From: CAYQAE01 sp964415445 [NCBI: uncultured archaeon]
GTDB lineage: Archaea; CAYQAE01
Length of the DNA: 13,565 nt
Direction: 5' to 3'
Assembly: GCA_964415445.1 (NCBI GenBank)
Contig: CAYQAE010000024.1
Span: 1-13,565, forward strand
The position numbers and the translations under genes were made by a program. This document shows, one piece after another, positions 7,921 to 13,565 of this stretch. The first letter of the stretch is position 1. Each line of letters starts with the position of its first letter. The notes below the pieces were generated by a model. The model was not told where the DNA came from. It did no database searches and saw only the letters and a program-made list of their open reading frames with translations.

Positions 7921-8649
7921 ATGAATTTAAATACAATTACCTTTTTTCTTATTGTAATTTTGGATTTATTAGCATTCATTTTGGTATTGTGGACCATCTA
8001 TGAATTTGGTAAAATAGATAAAGATCAGTTTAAATACCATATGATAGGTTTAGGATTTTTTTCTATAACATTAATAACTTTTGTATTAAGATATTTCATT
8101 TTTCCGCCACTTTCTAGTTTAGAAAATGGTATTTTTGAATTTACTTTAGTTCTACCACTTTTGATTGGAGTTTATTTCTTTGTAGAAGGAACGAGATTTT
8201 TAGCAATGCAAGAAAAATCTGATTTAGAAGAGAACAAATTGCATCTTTTTTTAAGAAATTTTATTTTAATTGCAATTGTATCTAATATATTTAATTCAAT
8301 TATCTCTGTTTATTCTGAAGATATTTATGAAGTTACAACAGCAATATTTACAGTTATATTGATAATTGTACTTATTTTAGCCACTTATATCGTTTTTAAT
8401 TATAAAAAAGAATTTAGTGATTTGCTCTCGGTAGTATTGTTTAAATATTTGGTAGGTATACTTTTATTTTTAGTCTGTGGTGCATTCTTATCAGGAATTT
8501 TATTACCTATAGAGGGCGGAAATTATACATTTTCAGATTTATCAACTTTTAGAATTCTTTTTGCTCTCTATTTTTCAGTTAATATCTTTATTTTAATTAT
8601 TATTTGTTTTAATTCTATTTTGAAATTTAAAAAAATTTTATTTCAATAA
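7921..8649 (+). CDS. Seven-helix integral membrane protein, unknown function
   Basis: Not recognised. The 242 residues contain about seven hydrophobic segments, at roughly 7-28, 40-62, 70-90, 108-130, 136-158, 168-193 and 208-233. The loops are short, and the one between helices 3 and 4 is charged (EKSDLEENKLH). The N terminus (MNLNTITFFLIVILDLLAFILVLW) would serve as a membrane anchor without a cleavable signal. A conserved-looking element is FFVEGTRFLAMQEK at the end of helix 3. The topology resembles archaeal membrane sensor or histidine-kinase N-terminal regions, but no cytoplasmic domain follows, so no function is assigned. It diverges from the GH94 gene across a shared regulatory region and converges with pgi (6 bases between stops). 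The transcript looks leaderless. Confidence 0.78.
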   Translation: MNLNTITFFLIVILDLLAFILVLWTIYEFGKIDKDQFKYHMIGLGFFSITLITFVLRYFIFPPLSSLENGIFEFTLVLPLLIGVYFFVEGTRFLAMQEKSDLEENKLHLFLRNFILIAIVSNIFNSIISVYSEDIYEVTTAIFTVILIIVLILATYIVFNYKKEFSDLLSVVLFKYLVGILLFLVCGAFLSGILLPIEGGNYTFSDLSTFRILFALYFSVNIFILIIICFNSILKFKKILFQ

Positions 8650-8655
8650 GATGAG

Positions 8656-10248
8656 CTAGATATTCAAGAGCTTACTGTAGCCCTCTAAAGCGGGATCATC
8701 AATAATTTTTTCAGATAATACTTTTTTGGTTAAGGTTTTTCCAAGCTGAACTCCTTCTTGATCAAATGAATTGATATTCCAAATTAAACCTTGAAACATC
8801 ACTTTATTTTCAAAATGAGCCAGTAGTGCACCCAAAGATTTTGGTGTGAGTTGTTTTGCATAGATTAAACTAGATGGTTTTTCTCCTTCAAAATATTTAT
8901 TTAGATCTTTATCATCTTTGCCTTTGGAGAAAGCCACAATTTGTGCACATAAATTTGCATTTAGCTTTTTTTGTGAAGTAGATCCCATAAATTCAATATC
9001 ATAAGTAAATTGTGAATTTTCAAATCCAATAAATTGCATGGATACTACTTCAGTGCCTTGGTGAAGTAATTGATAAAAAGAATGTTGTCCATTTGTTCCA
9101 CTTTCTCCAAATATAATTGGTCCGGTTTTATAATTAATTTTTTTACCTTCTCTATTTACGCTTTTTCCATTACTTTCCATATCTAATTGTTGCAGATGCG
9201 CTGGAAATCTATGCAGAGCTTGGCTGTAGGGCAAAATTGCTGTAGTATTATAGTATAGAAAATTTCTCTCCCAAATGCCAATTAAGGCATCCATCAAACT
9301 TGCATTTTTTAATATGTCTCTATTTAGTGCAGATTTATCTGATTCATGAGCTCCTTCTAAAATTTCTCTAAATACTTCTGGTCCAAATGCTAAACTAATT
9401 ATGGCTCCTCCAACTGCACTAGTGGATGAAAAACGTCCACCAATAAAATCATTTATATAAAATGATTCAATATAATTATCAGATTCGGCCATTGGACTTG
9501 ATTTACTAGTTATTGCAATCATATGTTTTTTTGGATCTATATTTTTTGAAGCTTCTTTCATTTTTTCAATTACAAATTTCTCGTTAGTTTTAGTCTCTTG
9601 AGTTGTTCCACTTTTTGAAACTATAATAAATAATGTAGATTCTAAATTAATATCATCTAATACTTCATTAGCGTCATCAGGATCAACATTAGATATAAAT
9701 TTTGCTTTTAGAAATTGTTTTCCCTTTACTTGTTTGATATCATTTTTTAAGGCTAAATATAAAGCACGTGGTCCTAAATCTGATCCACCAATACCAATTT
9801 GTACAATTGTATCAAAACCTTTGCCAGTGGATCCAATTATTTCTTTTGAATGAATTTTATTTGCAAATTCTTCAATTCTATTTTGCTGCTCTATAAAAAA
9901 ATCTCTCATATTTTTTTCTTGATAATATACATTATCCAAAATCTGTCCACGAGCTAGATGGTGTAGGACCATCCTTTTTTCACTAGTATTCATTATTTCT
10001 CCGCTCAAAATTGCTTTGTATTTATCAATTACTCTTTGCTCATCTGCTAAATTTTGCAAATTTTCTAGTATCTCCTGATTTATCAATTTAGCTGCAAAGT
10101 TATAGTTAAGTTCAGAGAAATTTATGTTATATTTTTCTATTCTTTCTTTGTCTAGATCATGCTTTAGACTAATTTTAGTCTTTTCTTTTAATTTTTTAAG
10201 TTCAATATATGCTTTTGTGATATCTAGATCTTTGTAGGAGAATTTCAT
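8656..10248 (-). CDS. pgi: Glucose-6-phosphate isomerase (conventional PGI family)
   Basis: Interconverts glucose 6-phosphate and fructose 6-phosphate in glycolysis/gluconeogenesis, cytosolic. The 530 residues match the bacterial/eukaryotic PGI superfamily (SIS domains), not the cupin-type PGI found in many euryarchaea. Key sites: IGIGGSDLGPRAL (151-163), phosphate-binding SKSGTTQETKT (211-221), FIGGRFSSTSAVGG (268-281, with Arg272), QQLDMESNGKS (353-363, catalytic base Glu358), GTNGQHSFYQLLHQGTE (384-400, His389) and SFDQEGVQLGK (494-504, Lys504). All catalytic residues are present and length is normal. The ATG lies 5 bases after the pheT stop with no clear SD, so it is probably translated by coupling as the last gene of the purM-pheT-pgi unit. 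Confidence 0.97.
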   Translation of the reverse strand: MKFSYKDLDITKAYIELKKLKEKTKISLKHDLDKERIEKYNINFSELNYNFAAKLINQEILENLQNLADEQRVIDKYKAILSGEIMNTSEKRMVLHHLARGQILDNVYYQEKNMRDFFIEQQNRIEEFANKIHSKEIIGSTGKGFDTIVQIGIGGSDLGPRALYLALKNDIKQVKGKQFLKAKFISNVDPDDANEVLDDINLESTLFIIVSKSGTTQETKTNEKFVIEKMKEASKNIDPKKHMIAITSKSSPMAESDNYIESFYINDFIGGRFSSTSAVGGAIISLAFGPEVFREILEGAHESDKSALNRDILKNASLMDALIGIWERNFLYYNTTAILPYSQALHRFPAHLQQLDMESNGKSVNREGKKINYKTGPIIFGESGTNGQHSFYQLLHQGTEVVSMQFIGFENSQFTYDIEFMGSTSQKKLNANLCAQIVAFSKGKDDKDLNKYFEGEKPSSLIYAKQLTPKSLGALLAHFENKVMFQGLIWNINSFDQEGVQLGKTLTKKVLSEKIIDDPALEGYSKLLNI

Positions 10249-10253
10249 TTTTA

Positions 10254-11885
10254 TCAGTTAGCTAATTTATCTAAACCTAATTCAAAAAATGTTATTGGAT
10301 TTTCAAGTTCAAAATTAGAAATAATTTTGGGATGAATTTCACCAAATATGCCTATATTATTTTTATTATTTTGAATATTTGCACTTCTGCCTGAGATAAA
10401 ATAAGGTTCTTTTGCATAATCTAGATTATAATCCAAATCTAGATGATATAAAATAGCTTCAACCTTAGATTTAATTTCATTAAATGAAGTTTTTGCCGAT
10501 ATTATACCTCCAAATAATTTATAATTTTCAATTGGTTTTTTATTTATCAATTTAGCAATTTTTCCAATTTCAAAAATTTTTATAGGAAGTTCTACATGTC
10601 TATTATTTTTGAAAATTTGCATAATCGAAGAAATAGTATTTGTTTTGATCATATTTTGTTCTGTGGATGCAGAATGAACAATATTGATAGAATTTTTATC
10701 TTTAAGATCAACTAGATCAAAATTAATCTTCGGATTGGATAGGGTAAAACTCATAGTTTCTTGAAATCCAAAACCAACCATTAAAGTTCTTAGATAGTCA
10801 GATAACTGATTATTTTTTTTCCCTATTGTGCTAATTTTAGGTAATTCGGGCTTAAATTCATCATAGCCATAAGATATAGCTATAGCTTCCACTAAATCTA
10901 CTTGATGCAATACATCTGTTCGATAACTTGGAATAGATACCTCAATTTTATTTTTGTTATCTTTGGCTTCAAATCTCATTTTTTTAAGTAATTTAGATAT
11001 TTCTGAATTGGAAAGTTTAATCCCTGTAAGTTTTCCAACCATCTTTGGATTTAAATTCATTTTTTGTAATTTGAGATCAGGAGTTAATCTAGTTTTATCT
11101 GATATTACTGAAACTTGATTGATCTTTGCACCTCGCTCTGCTAGGGCAGTAGTGATAATATTGAGTGTTTGAGATATAGTTTTGTAATGTGTGCCTGTTA
11201 CGTCAATGAACAAATTTTTTGTATTTTCTGTAACTCGAGTTTCTTCACTATTTATAATTGGTGGCATCGAAAGTACTTGATCTTTTGAATCTATCAATAT
11301 TGGATATTTATCAAAATTTTCCAAAATATTTGCATAATCAATGCCTTTTGGATGATCTGTTAATATTTCATCTAACCTAAACTTAGTCTTAAATTCTAAG
11401 GGTATAAATTCAAAGTTTTTATCCATAGCTTTGTAAGTTAATTTTTTGGTAATAGTATCTGCATCATAAACTCCAATTGATGCCTTTTTTCTTTTTCTGC
11501 CTAGTGTATCGTGTAATTTCTCTTGTATTTGCATCAATGATTCAATTGCATAATCTGTGAGATTGACCTCTGTGATATATGCTGCAACTAAATAAGGTCT
11601 TATATTTGATAGGGATAAATCAACTTTGATTTCGAATTCTGATTTTTTGGTCTCATATGTTGCAATTCCTTCTTGCATACCTAAATAGCCTCGCAATGCA
11701 CGAGCAAAACCTTCAACAGAAATTAAATCAGGTCTGTTAGGAAAAATTTCAAATTCTACTTCATCTTTAGTGCATTTTTCTAAAGGTGTCCCCATAAGAG
11801 GTATAACTAGTTCTAATTCATCATCTATTATCTCTCTACCTACTAGATTAAATAAATCTTCTTTTTTGAAAGTTACAACTGCCAT
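10254..11885 (-). CDS. pheT: Phenylalanyl-tRNA synthetase beta subunit (archaeal type)
   Basis: Beta chain of the alpha2-beta2 PheRS that charges tRNA-Phe. At 543 residues it is the short archaeal/eukaryotic form, lacking the bacterial N-terminal EMAP and C-terminal anticodon-binding domains. Visible segments: N-terminal VEFEIFPNRPDLISVEGFARALRGYLG (43-69), GRKRKKASIGVYD (129-141), the B3/B4 region with LSMPPIINSEETRVT (205-219) and LFIDVTGT (225-232), the B5 domain with SIPSYRTDVLHQVDLVEAIAISYGYD (317-342), and a C-terminal catalytic-like module from about 355. The start is fixed by a strong SD, AGGTGAT, overlapping the purM stop. The alpha-chain gene (pheS) is not in the window. Grouping with purM and pgi is not a pathway link I can name. 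Confidence 0.97.
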   Translation of the reverse strand: MAVVTFKKEDLFNLVGREIIDDELELVIPLMGTPLEKCTKDEVEFEIFPNRPDLISVEGFARALRGYLGMQEGIATYETKKSEFEIKVDLSLSNIRPYLVAAYITEVNLTDYAIESLMQIQEKLHDTLGRKRKKASIGVYDADTITKKLTYKAMDKNFEFIPLEFKTKFRLDEILTDHPKGIDYANILENFDKYPILIDSKDQVLSMPPIINSEETRVTENTKNLFIDVTGTHYKTISQTLNIITTALAERGAKINQVSVISDKTRLTPDLKLQKMNLNPKMVGKLTGIKLSNSEISKLLKKMRFEAKDNKNKIEVSIPSYRTDVLHQVDLVEAIAISYGYDEFKPELPKISTIGKKNNQLSDYLRTLMVGFGFQETMSFTLSNPKINFDLVDLKDKNSINIVHSASTEQNMIKTNTISSIMQIFKNNRHVELPIKIFEIGKIAKLINKKPIENYKLFGGIISAKTSFNEIKSKVEAILYHLDLDYNLDYAKEPYFISGRSANIQNNKNNIGIFGEIHPKIISNFELENPITFFELGLDKLAN

Positions 11886-11888
11886 TAT

Positions 11889-11895
11889 ATCACCT
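11889..11895 (-). promoter_or_regulatory. Shine-Dalgarno site of pheT overlapping the purM stop
   Basis: On the - strand, AGGTGAT runs from 11895 to 11889 and overlaps the purM TAG. It is 3 bases before the pheT ATG and fully complementary to the conserved 16S rRNA tail. It indicates translational coupling of purM and pheT. Confidence 0.75.
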
Positions 11896-12922
11896 AAAGT
11901 TTCAAATTATCTCCGATCTCTACTACTTCTGAATTTTCAGTAACTTCTCCTATTTTATATGCTTCTAAATTATGATTTTTTATTTTAGATATTATATCAT
12001 TTTCTATATTTTTATTGCAAATTATACAAAATCCAATTCCCATATTAAATGTTGAGAACATTTCTTTTTCTGATACTGATCCTATCTCCATAATATCTTT
12101 GAATATTGGTTTCATTTCAGGTGGATTATCAATTTTATATCCAAATTTTTTATTTAGCCTTTTTAGATTTAAAAACCCGCTACCTGTGATATGGGCTAAT
12201 CCATGAACTTTAAAATTCTTAATTAATTCTAAAACTGCTTTTACATAAATTATAGTTGGTATAAGTAGAGCTTCACCCACTGTAATATTTTTATCTGAAG
12301 GAAGGGGATCTGATATATCTAAATTATCTAAAAGAACTTCTCTTGCTAGGGTATATCCATTGCTATGGAGCCCGCTACTTTCTATTCCGATTATAGAATC
12401 TCCTTTTGATATGGTTTTTCCTGTTATGATTTTATCTTTATCTACATATCCTATAGCGGTAGCTGCTAAATCTAGGCCTTTAACAATTCCTTTTAAGGTG
12501 GCAGTTTCTCCGCCAACTATATCTATGTTCGATTGTTTGGCACCTTCATTTAGACCTTTTGCTATCTCTGATATAATTTTAGAATCAGTTTCTTCTACAG
12601 CAAGGTAGTCAACCATCGCTATTGGTTCAGCACCAACTGCAATGAGGTCATTTACATTCATTGCGATACAATCAATACCAACAGTATCCCATTTTTTCAT
12701 CATATTTGCTACAATTATTTTAGTACCTACCCCATCTGTTGCCATAGCTAATGCCTTATCACCAATATCAATTAATCCAGAATAACCTTCTTCTAAATTT
12801 ATTTTTTTTCCAAAACCATCTCGACGATAGGATAATGATTTAACTATATTATTCACTACTTTAGCTTCTTTTTTTATGTCTACTCCTGATTTGGCATAGG
12901 TATATTCTTTCAAAATAACCAC
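11894..12922 (-). CDS. purM: Phosphoribosylformylglycinamidine cyclo-ligase (AIR synthetase)
   Basis: Fifth step of purine synthesis: ATP-dependent closure of FGAM to aminoimidazole ribotide, cytosolic dimer. The 342 residues match PurM length. Motifs are TYAKSGVDI (8-16), ATDGVGTK (61-68, ATP/Mg site), NVNDLIAVGAEPIAMVDYLAVE (89-110), IVGGETATL (135-143), SSGLHSNGYTLAR (182-194) and GLAHITGSGF (241-250). The N terminus is uncertain: GTG at 12922 gives MVILKEYTYAKSGVD, while TTG at 12913 gives MKEYTYAKSGVD, nearer the usual PurM beginning. Neither has a convincing SD and no ATG is available. It is the first gene of the purM-pheT-pgi unit, with a 236-base folded region between it and the nearest good - strand TATA box. 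No other purine gene is in view. Confidence 0.96.
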   Translation of the reverse strand: MVILKEYTYAKSGVDIKKEAKVVNNIVKSLSYRRDGFGKKINLEEGYSGLIDIGDKALAMATDGVGTKIIVANMMKKWDTVGIDCIAMNVNDLIAVGAEPIAMVDYLAVEETDSKIISEIAKGLNEGAKQSNIDIVGGETATLKGIVKGLDLAATAIGYVDKDKIITGKTISKGDSIIGIESSGLHSNGYTLAREVLLDNLDISDPLPSDKNITVGEALLIPTIIYVKAVLELIKNFKVHGLAHITGSGFLNLKRLNKKFGYKIDNPPEMKPIFKDIMEIGSVSEKEMFSTFNMGIGFCIICNKNIENDIISKIKNHNLEAYKIGEVTENSEVVEIGDNLKL

Positions 12923-12942
12923 AAGTTATATTTTTTGCATAT

Positions 12943-13168
12943 GTTGTGAACTACTCCTATCCTTAAAAAGGAGTTTTCTACGAGTCCATCACTGCTTCCA
13001 CATAGAGTGAGGTTTATCGCAGATTACCAATAAAAAATTGGTAGCCCGTCCACATGGCATTCTGTGATAGGCATATGCCAGATATCACAATACAAATCTG
13101 TTGATATCAACTTTTGACTTTTACCACAAGGGTGTGATATCTAACAGGATATTATTGTAATACACAAC
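12943..13168 (-). ncRNA. Candidate structured RNA: purM leader or independent ncRNA
   Basis: Non-coding stretch whose composition and folding set it apart. Positions 12951-13150 are about 39% GC (78 of 200 counted) and 12981-13080 about 45%, against far AT-richer flanks. Possible stems: GTTGTG/CACAAC closing the ends (12943-12948 with 13163-13168); ACTCCT/AGGAGT (12953-12958 with 12969-12974); TCACT/AGTGA (12989-12993 with 13006-13010), extendable by two pairs across a bulge; TACCAAT/ATTGGTA (13025-13031 with 13037-13043, five-base loop); TGTGATA/TATCACA (13063-13069 with 13083-13089) or the alternative TGGCAT/ATGCCA (13055-13060 with 13075-13080); and GATATCAC/GTGATATC (13081-13088 with 13134-13141). 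A - strand TATA box upstream and the lack of a - strand T tract before purM favour a leader. A + strand transcript ending at the T9 tract is the alternative. Not recognised as RNase P, SRP RNA or a known riboswitch. Confidence 0.45.
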
Positions 13169-13180
13169 TATATTAATACT

Positions 13181-13188
13181 TTTTTATA
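13181..13188 (-). promoter_or_regulatory. TATA box upstream of the purM leader region
   Basis: Read on the - strand, TATAAAAA (13188 to 13181) is a good archaeal TATA box. Initiation would fall near 13158-13163, about 236-241 bases before the purM GTG start. It is the best - strand promoter candidate for the purM-pheT-pgi unit. A weaker AAAATATAAC lies at about 12926-12935 but is too close to the coding start. Confidence 0.55.
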
Positions 13189-13190
13189 GA

Positions 13191-13236
13191 GGGATTTCTT
13201 TATGAAATACGTTTTTCATATCCCGGCTTTTTTTTT
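13191..13236 (+). terminator. Hairpin followed by nine T (terminator-like)
   Basis: GGGA (13191-13194) pairs with TCCC (13221-13224) and TATGAAA (13201-13207) with TTTCATA (13214-13220) in one interrupted stem, followed after GGC by nine T at 13228-13236. On the + strand this has the form of an intrinsic terminator. No + strand protein gene precedes it, so if functional it would end a + strand transcript of the folded region at 12943-13168, or protect against read-through. Confidence 0.4.
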
Positions 13237-13297
13237 ATCCTATTTCATAAAGTATTTTATGGGTAAAGAAATTAAACTTTCATAAAATTCTTATGAA
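13198..13297. repeat. Cluster of TTTCATA/TATGAAA inverted repeats
   Basis: The 7-mer TTTCATA or its complement occurs at 13201-13207 (TATGAAA), 13214-13220, 13243-13249 and 13278-13284, with a partial TTATGAA at 13291-13297. A perfect 12-bp pair, CTTTATGAAATA (13198-13209) and TATTTCATAAAG (13241-13252), encloses the T9 tract. A further 7-bp pair is TTCATAA/TTATGAA (13279-13285 with 13291-13297). Because 13201-13207 can pair with either 13214-13220 or 13243-13249, two exclusive hairpins are possible. It may be an operator array or a conditional terminator. Confidence 0.5.
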
Positions 13298-13513
13298 TTT
13301 AGAAGATGAATTATAATACACTTTAGTTGTTGTTTTTAGTTCTAAATTACATTAAAATGACTTCCTAAACCTTATATTTTTTTCAATATCTATTCGGGGT
13401 GCTTTTTCCATAAAAACTAAAAAAAGAAGTTTCAATATTTTTTTTTTGACGCAAAAGTTAAAAATAGAATCACATAAAGACTTTACATATAATTATTGAG
13501 TTAGGTGGTTTTT
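13298..13513. other. AT-rich intergenic stretch with a likely + strand promoter at its end
   Basis: Nothing gene-like is seen between 13298 and about 13450; only very short open frames occur. Near the end, TTTACATATA (13482-13491) and an A-rich stretch at about 13453-13467 are TATA-like candidates for the gene starting at 13514. The SD TAGGTGG (13502-13508) is 5 bases before that ATG. Confidence 0.4.
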
Positions 13514-13565
13514 ATGGCTTTTCGAATATTTCGAAAATCAATGGTATTGACATGGCGCGCAAAAA
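13514..13565 (+). CDS. Start of a + strand gene cut by the window edge
   Basis: Seventeen codons (MAFRIFRKSMVLTWRAK) run open to the edge from an ATG with a good SD (TAGGTGG, 5-base gap). The basic, aromatic start with FRKS..LTWRAK looks like the cytoplasmic N-terminal end of a membrane protein, such as a transporter permease, but the fragment is too short to identify. It was kept because of the SD and the upstream TATA-like sequence. Confidence 0.5.
   Translation, partial: MAFRIFRKSMVLTWRAK

Noticed and set aside
12978-13020. Fluoride (crcB) riboswitch, suggested by GAUGGACUCGUAG and UAAAC on the - strand
   Set aside because: The order and spacing of the stems do not fit the fluoride aptamer pseudoknot, and no fluoride channel or related gene follows.
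12989-13060. A 23-codon - strand ORF (MPCGRATNFLL...) within the folded region, considered as a purM leader peptide
   Set aside because: It has no SD, and other short frames of similar length overlap it. The base-pairing pattern is the stronger signal.
12943-13168. RNase P RNA or SRP 7S RNA
   Set aside because: I looked on both strands for the conserved RNase P blocks (GAGGAAAGUC, AGAUGA, ACAGAA near the 3' end) and the SRP helix 8 motif. Only scattered partial matches (GGAAGCAG, GGUAAAAGUC) were found, in the wrong order. A covariance model search would be decisive.
13202-13285. A 27-codon + strand ORF (MKYVFHIPAFF...) with a GAGGG about 8 bases upstream
   Set aside because: It lies inside the inverted repeat and T9 tract that shape its sequence, is very short, and shows no resemblance to a known peptide. 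The SD match is better explained as part of the hairpin base.
12943-13297. CRISPR array, suggested by several short inverted repeats
   Set aside because: There are no equal-length direct repeats with regular unique spacers, and no cas genes.
13352-13411. A 19-codon - strand ORF (MEKAPRIDIEK...) covering a local GC patch
   Set aside because: There is no SD, the ORF is too short, and no promoter is evident; chance is the simplest explanation.

Overview
The window is an AT-rich (roughly 30% GC by eye) archaeal chromosome segment. The evidence is the gene content: the C-terminal part of an archaeal-type RNA polymerase large subunit (A''), eL30-like protein, archaeal NusA-like KH protein, aIF1A, archaeal uS12/uS7/uS10, EF-1A and an archaeal/eukaryotic-type PheRS beta chain. 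EF-1A, uS12 and uS7 read most like euryarchaeal proteins of the Thermoplasmata / marine group II-III kind. That is an impression from recalled family sequences, not a computed placement. Several genes have Shine-Dalgarno (SD) sites of the GGAG or GGTGAT type, and archaeal TATA boxes can be seen.

Layout. (1) Positions 2-4594, + strand: a tight information-processing operon, rpoA2 (5'-truncated) - rpl30e - nusA-like - aIF1A - rps12 - rps7, followed by tuf (EF-1A) - rps10. The tuf - rps10 pair seems to have its own TATA box. Two points of arrangement stand out: an aIF1A gene sits between nusA and rps12, and no EF-2 gene lies between rps7 and tuf. (2) 4595-5038: terminator-like T tracts, then a promoter, an SD and a 74-codon gene of unknown function. 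(3) 5044-7773, - strand: a large GH94-family glycoside phosphorylase. (4) 7774-7920: a divergent promoter region with a perfect 11-bp inverted repeat. (5) 7921-8649, + strand: a seven-helix membrane protein, probably leaderless. (6) 8656-12922, - strand: a three-gene cluster transcribed purM -> pheT -> pgi, with gaps of 8 and 5 bases. (7) 12923-13513: about 590 bases with no convincing gene. It holds a GC-enriched, strongly folded segment (about 12943-13168), a good TATA box on the - strand, and a cluster of TTTCATA/TATGAAA repeats that can form mutually exclusive hairpins, one of them next to a nine-T tract. (8) 13514-end: the first 17 codons of a + strand gene cut by the window edge.

How it fits together: the first third is transcription and translation machinery. 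The rest is a phosphorylase that would release a sugar 1-phosphate, a phosphoglucose isomerase, a purine biosynthesis enzyme and a tRNA synthetase. I see no defence system, mobile element, CRISPR array, rRNA or tRNA. The most promising undescribed element is the structured region upstream of purM. It could be a cis-acting leader RNA of purM-pheT-pgi or an independent non-coding RNA; I could not assign it to a known class by reading.
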